Shown: in pieces, positions 5,820 through 7,606 of the stretch
How the letters are laid out: each line of letters opens with the position of its first letter
Numbering within the stretch: position 1 is the first letter of the stretch
Assembly (NCBI GenBank): GCA_000433535.1
Contig: FR892648.1
Coordinates: forward strand, 5,946-13,551
Direction: 5' to 3'
Source: Dorea sp. CAG:317
GTDB lineage: Bacteria > Bacillota > Clostridia > Lachnospirales > Lachnospiraceae
DNA: 7,606 nt
Notes under the pieces: generated by a model
Told to the model about the DNA's origin: nothing
Seen by the model: only the letters and a program-made list of their open reading frames with translations
The model's database searches: none
Program-made: the position numbers and the translations under genes

Positions 5820-6881
5820 ATGGAAATTGGAGGATTTTTTCCGTATGAAGAAACATCAGGAGCAGAAACAAATTATGCAATCAGAATGTGTCCATCAGCC
5901 ACAGACATGAAACATTTAATGTCAGGACGATGTGCCATTTATTACTGTTTGCAAGACTCTATGCTAACTGATCAGAGACGGGTAGCCTATCTGCCATCTT
6001 ACACCTGTGAAACAGTAACCGGTTGTTTCGTCAAAGCAAACTATGAAATCTACTATTATGATGTAGACGAACATCTTGTACCGCAATTTGATGAAACTTT
6101 GATCGATAAAATCAGTTTTCTTCTCATTACCGGTTATTATGGATTTTCTACTTTTGATTCTGAATTTGTCAGGAAATGCAGACATCACGGTGTAACTGTC
6201 ATGCAGGATACTACTCACACTGCTCTTTCACCATCCGGATGCTTTGCTGATGTTGATTATGTTGCAGTAAGTCTTCGTAAATGGATGGGAGTGATTTCCG
6301 GAGGTCTTGCTTTCAAATGCGGGGGCACTTTTCAGGTTACTCCTCTTCCTGCCGATGAACATCATCTCAGTGTACGTGATTATGCACTGTCTACCCGTCA
6401 TGAATATGAGCATACGAATAATGAAGAATTAAATAAAAAAAGTCAGGATGCATTCTGGAAAGCAGAGTGGGAACTTCGCAAAATTTATGATATTCAAGAA
6501 GGAGACCCTAAATCACTGGAAACAATTCTTCATTATCCTATTGACAATGCCATTGAAAAACGACGTAAAAATTTCGCTTACCTTCTGAAGCATCTTCCAA
6601 AGAACCCAGAAGTAAGACCTATATTCACAGAGCTTCCGGATGATGTATGCCCGATGTTCTTCCCATTTCTTGTGGATAATCGTAATGCTCTTATGGAACA
6701 TCTCGCTGCCAATGAGGTCCCTCCAAAGATTTACTGGCCGGTACCGCCATTTATTGACATTACCGGTTATCCGAAAGCAGAATATGTTTATGGACACATC
6801 ATGTCTATCTGCTGTGACCAGCGTTTCTCCGAAGAAGAAATGAAAAAGGTTGTAGCAGTATTTGAAGATTATAAAAAATAA
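5820..6881 (+). CDS. DegT/DnrJ/EryC1/StrS-like PLP-dependent aminotransferase-fold protein
   Basis: A 353-residue cytoplasmic protein with the fold type I PLP-enzyme pattern, slightly shorter than the usual 370-400 of DegT-type sugar aminotransferases. SGRCAIYYCL (35-44) fits the cofactor-phosphate loop and start of the following helix. YLPSYTCETV (57-66) matches the family's P-x-Y/F-T-C/A strand region. QDTTHTALS (129-137) supplies the likely aspartate (Asp130) that pairs with the pyridine nitrogen, and SLRKWMGVISGG (151-162) gives Lys154 as the likely Schiff-base lysine. The C-terminal part with KRRKNFAYLLKHLP and KIYWPVP matches the family's small domain. Both expected catalytic residues are present, so activity is plausible. 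No nucleotide-sugar or polysaccharide genes are nearby; the gene sits behind an RpiR-type regulator and probably shares its transcript. The protein is unusually rich in cysteine (12 residues). The substrate is unknown; an amino-acid-linked reaction is only suggested by context. Confidence 0.78.
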   Translation: MEIGGFFPYEETSGAETNYAIRMCPSATDMKHLMSGRCAIYYCLQDSMLTDQRRVAYLPSYTCETVTGCFVKANYEIYYYDVDEHLVPQFDETLIDKISFLLITGYYGFSTFDSEFVRKCRHHGVTVMQDTTHTALSPSGCFADVDYVAVSLRKWMGVISGGLAFKCGGTFQVTPLPADEHHLSVRDYALSTRHEYEHTNNEELNKKSQDAFWKAEWELRKIYDIQEGDPKSLETILHYPIDNAIEKRRKNFAYLLKHLPKNPEVRPIFTELPDDVCPMFFPFLVDNRNALMEHLAANEVPPKIYWPVPPFIDITGYPKAEYVYGHIMSICCDQRFSEEEMKKVVAVFEDYKK

Positions 6882-6905
6882 ATTCATAACATGATCTGTA
6901 CATAA

Positions 6906-6959
6906 AAAAGAGGGTGTCACCCAATCATCTCTTTAGATCATTGAGTGGCACTCTCTTTT
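6906..6959. terminator. Bidirectional hairpin terminator between convergent genes
   Basis: Arms 6906-6929 and 6936-6959 form an imperfect 24-position stem closed by a 6-base loop, with two mismatches and two G-T pairs. The plus-strand 3' arm ends in CTCTTTTCTTT and the minus-strand one in CTCTTTTTT, so each direction has a T-rich tail. It lies between the PLP-protein stop and the iadA stop and would end both transcripts. Confidence 0.88.
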
Positions 6960-6983
6960 CTTTCGCCTGTCTTTTACTTATTT

Positions 6984-7606
6984 CTACTCATAAGTTCCTT
7001 TTTTTAAGAGTTTTCCACATTGTATCATAACCTGTCCACGCGCTATCACCGAACTTAATTCCATATTCTTATCCAAAATGAGAATATCTGCATCCGCTTG
7101 CTCTATAAGCTTTCCTTTTTTATTATTAAGTCCAATTGCATCGGCTACATTGGATGTCACATATGGAAGAGCCTCTTCCAAACTCAGTTGATTTTCCTTT
7201 ACCATGTACTGCATCTCTTTTAAAAGGCTTCTGACACCGGAAACACCTATTTCTAAGAGTGTTCCATCTTCAGCGTAATTCGACCAGCTTCCATGTCCGT
7301 CAGAACTGATTGTAATATGTTCCGTCGGAAGTCCTCTTTTTAAACATTCTTTCACACAATCGGCAGGTCTGTCTTCACCCGTCATTCCACAAGTCAGATC
7401 AATATAACCTCCCATTTCAAGAAATCTGTATGATTGTTTCATAAGAGCCGGATTGCGGTTTACATGAGTAGGACGGAAGATTCCTTCCGGAATTGCAGTT
7501 TTCTTTAATGCTTCAAATACAGGTTCCAATCCTGCTTCTGCGTCTCCCATATGAAGTACAACTATTCCCGGTTTTCCACTTAACATACCAGCCACTCTTG
7601 TTTTAC
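6984..7606 (-). CDS. iadA: Isoaspartyl dipeptidase (beta-aspartyl-peptidase), N-terminus cut by window edge
   Basis: IadA is a binuclear zinc amidohydrolase that cleaves beta-aspartyl dipeptides, formed when aspartyl or asparaginyl residues isomerise, into L-aspartate and a free amino acid. About 206 C-terminal residues are visible; comparison with the roughly 390-residue E. coli enzyme puts the missing N-terminal part near 183 residues. The reading frame stays open to base 7606 (KTRVAGMLSGKPG), so the GTG at 7595 is an internal codon rather than a start. Visible motifs are VLHMGD (His codon 7551-7553), PTHVNRN (His codon 7464-7466) and SSDGHGS (Asp codon 7299-7301). They correspond to His201, His230 and Asp285 of E. 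coli IadA with the same spacings of 29 and 55 residues; the Arg233 and Ser289 equivalents are also kept. The C-terminal ADADILILD...IARGQVM strand is typical of amidohydrolases. The gene is convergent with the PLP-protein gene. Its aspartate product is the substrate of AspA. Confidence 0.93.
   Translation of the reverse strand, partial: KTRVAGMLSGKPGIVVLHMGDAEAGLEPVFEALKKTAIPEGIFRPTHVNRNPALMKQSYRFLEMGGYIDLTCGMTGEDRPADCVKECLKRGLPTEHITISSDGHGSWSNYAEDGTLLEIGVSGVRSLLKEMQYMVKENQLSLEEALPYVTSNVADAIGLNNKKGKLIEQADADILILDKNMELSSVIARGQVMIQCGKLLKKGTYE

Noticed and set aside
6513..6920. 135-codon minus-strand frame inside the PLP-protein gene
   Set aside because: It starts inside the terminator hairpin, opposes a clearly conserved gene and has no recognisable features.

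Overview
The window looks like chromosomal DNA of a low-GC Gram-positive bacterium, probably a gut-type Clostridia/Lachnospiraceae member. The bases are AT-rich, nearly every gene has a strong AGGAGG-type ribosome binding site, intergenic spaces are short, and the protein families fit. This placement comes from style and gene content only, not from a database match. I see no tRNA, rRNA, CRISPR array or insertion sequence, and no stretch over 300 bases lacks a gene.

Layout. Bases 1-1156 (minus) hold most of an aspartate ammonia-lyase gene (aspA) that runs off the left edge. A 136-bp spacer with promoter-like elements and two dyads separates it from a divergent LysR-type regulator (1293-2237, plus). 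The LysR gene meets a minus-strand operon tail to tail. Read from its promoter, that operon encodes a small two-helix membrane protein of the YhdT/DUF997 type (4757-4485), a PanF-like sodium:solute symporter (4485-3004) and a creatininase-family metal-dependent amidohydrolase (2982-2230). A 188-bp control region (4758-4945) separates it from a divergent plus-strand pair: an RpiR/MurR-type regulator (4946-5788) and a divergent DegT/DnrJ/EryC1/StrS-like PLP-fold protein (5820-6881). A bidirectional hairpin terminator follows. Then comes the C-terminal half of isoaspartyl dipeptidase (iadA, minus strand), which runs off the right edge.

How the genes may work together. IadA releases L-aspartate from beta-aspartyl (isoaspartyl) dipeptides, and aspartase turns aspartate into fumarate plus ammonia. 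Between them lie a transporter with its small partner, an amide- or ring-opening hydrolase family member, an unassigned PLP-fold protein and two regulators. A reasonable but unproven reading is a salvage island for isoaspartyl or other modified aspartyl compounds.

The most striking non-coding structure is in 4834-4903. Two copies of the inverted repeat TAAAGT-N4-ACTTTA, centred 54 bp apart, bracket two overlapping divergent promoters. These are good candidate operators for the RpiR-type protein. That protein's SIS domain lacks the usual sugar-phosphate motifs, so its effector is probably not a sugar phosphate.
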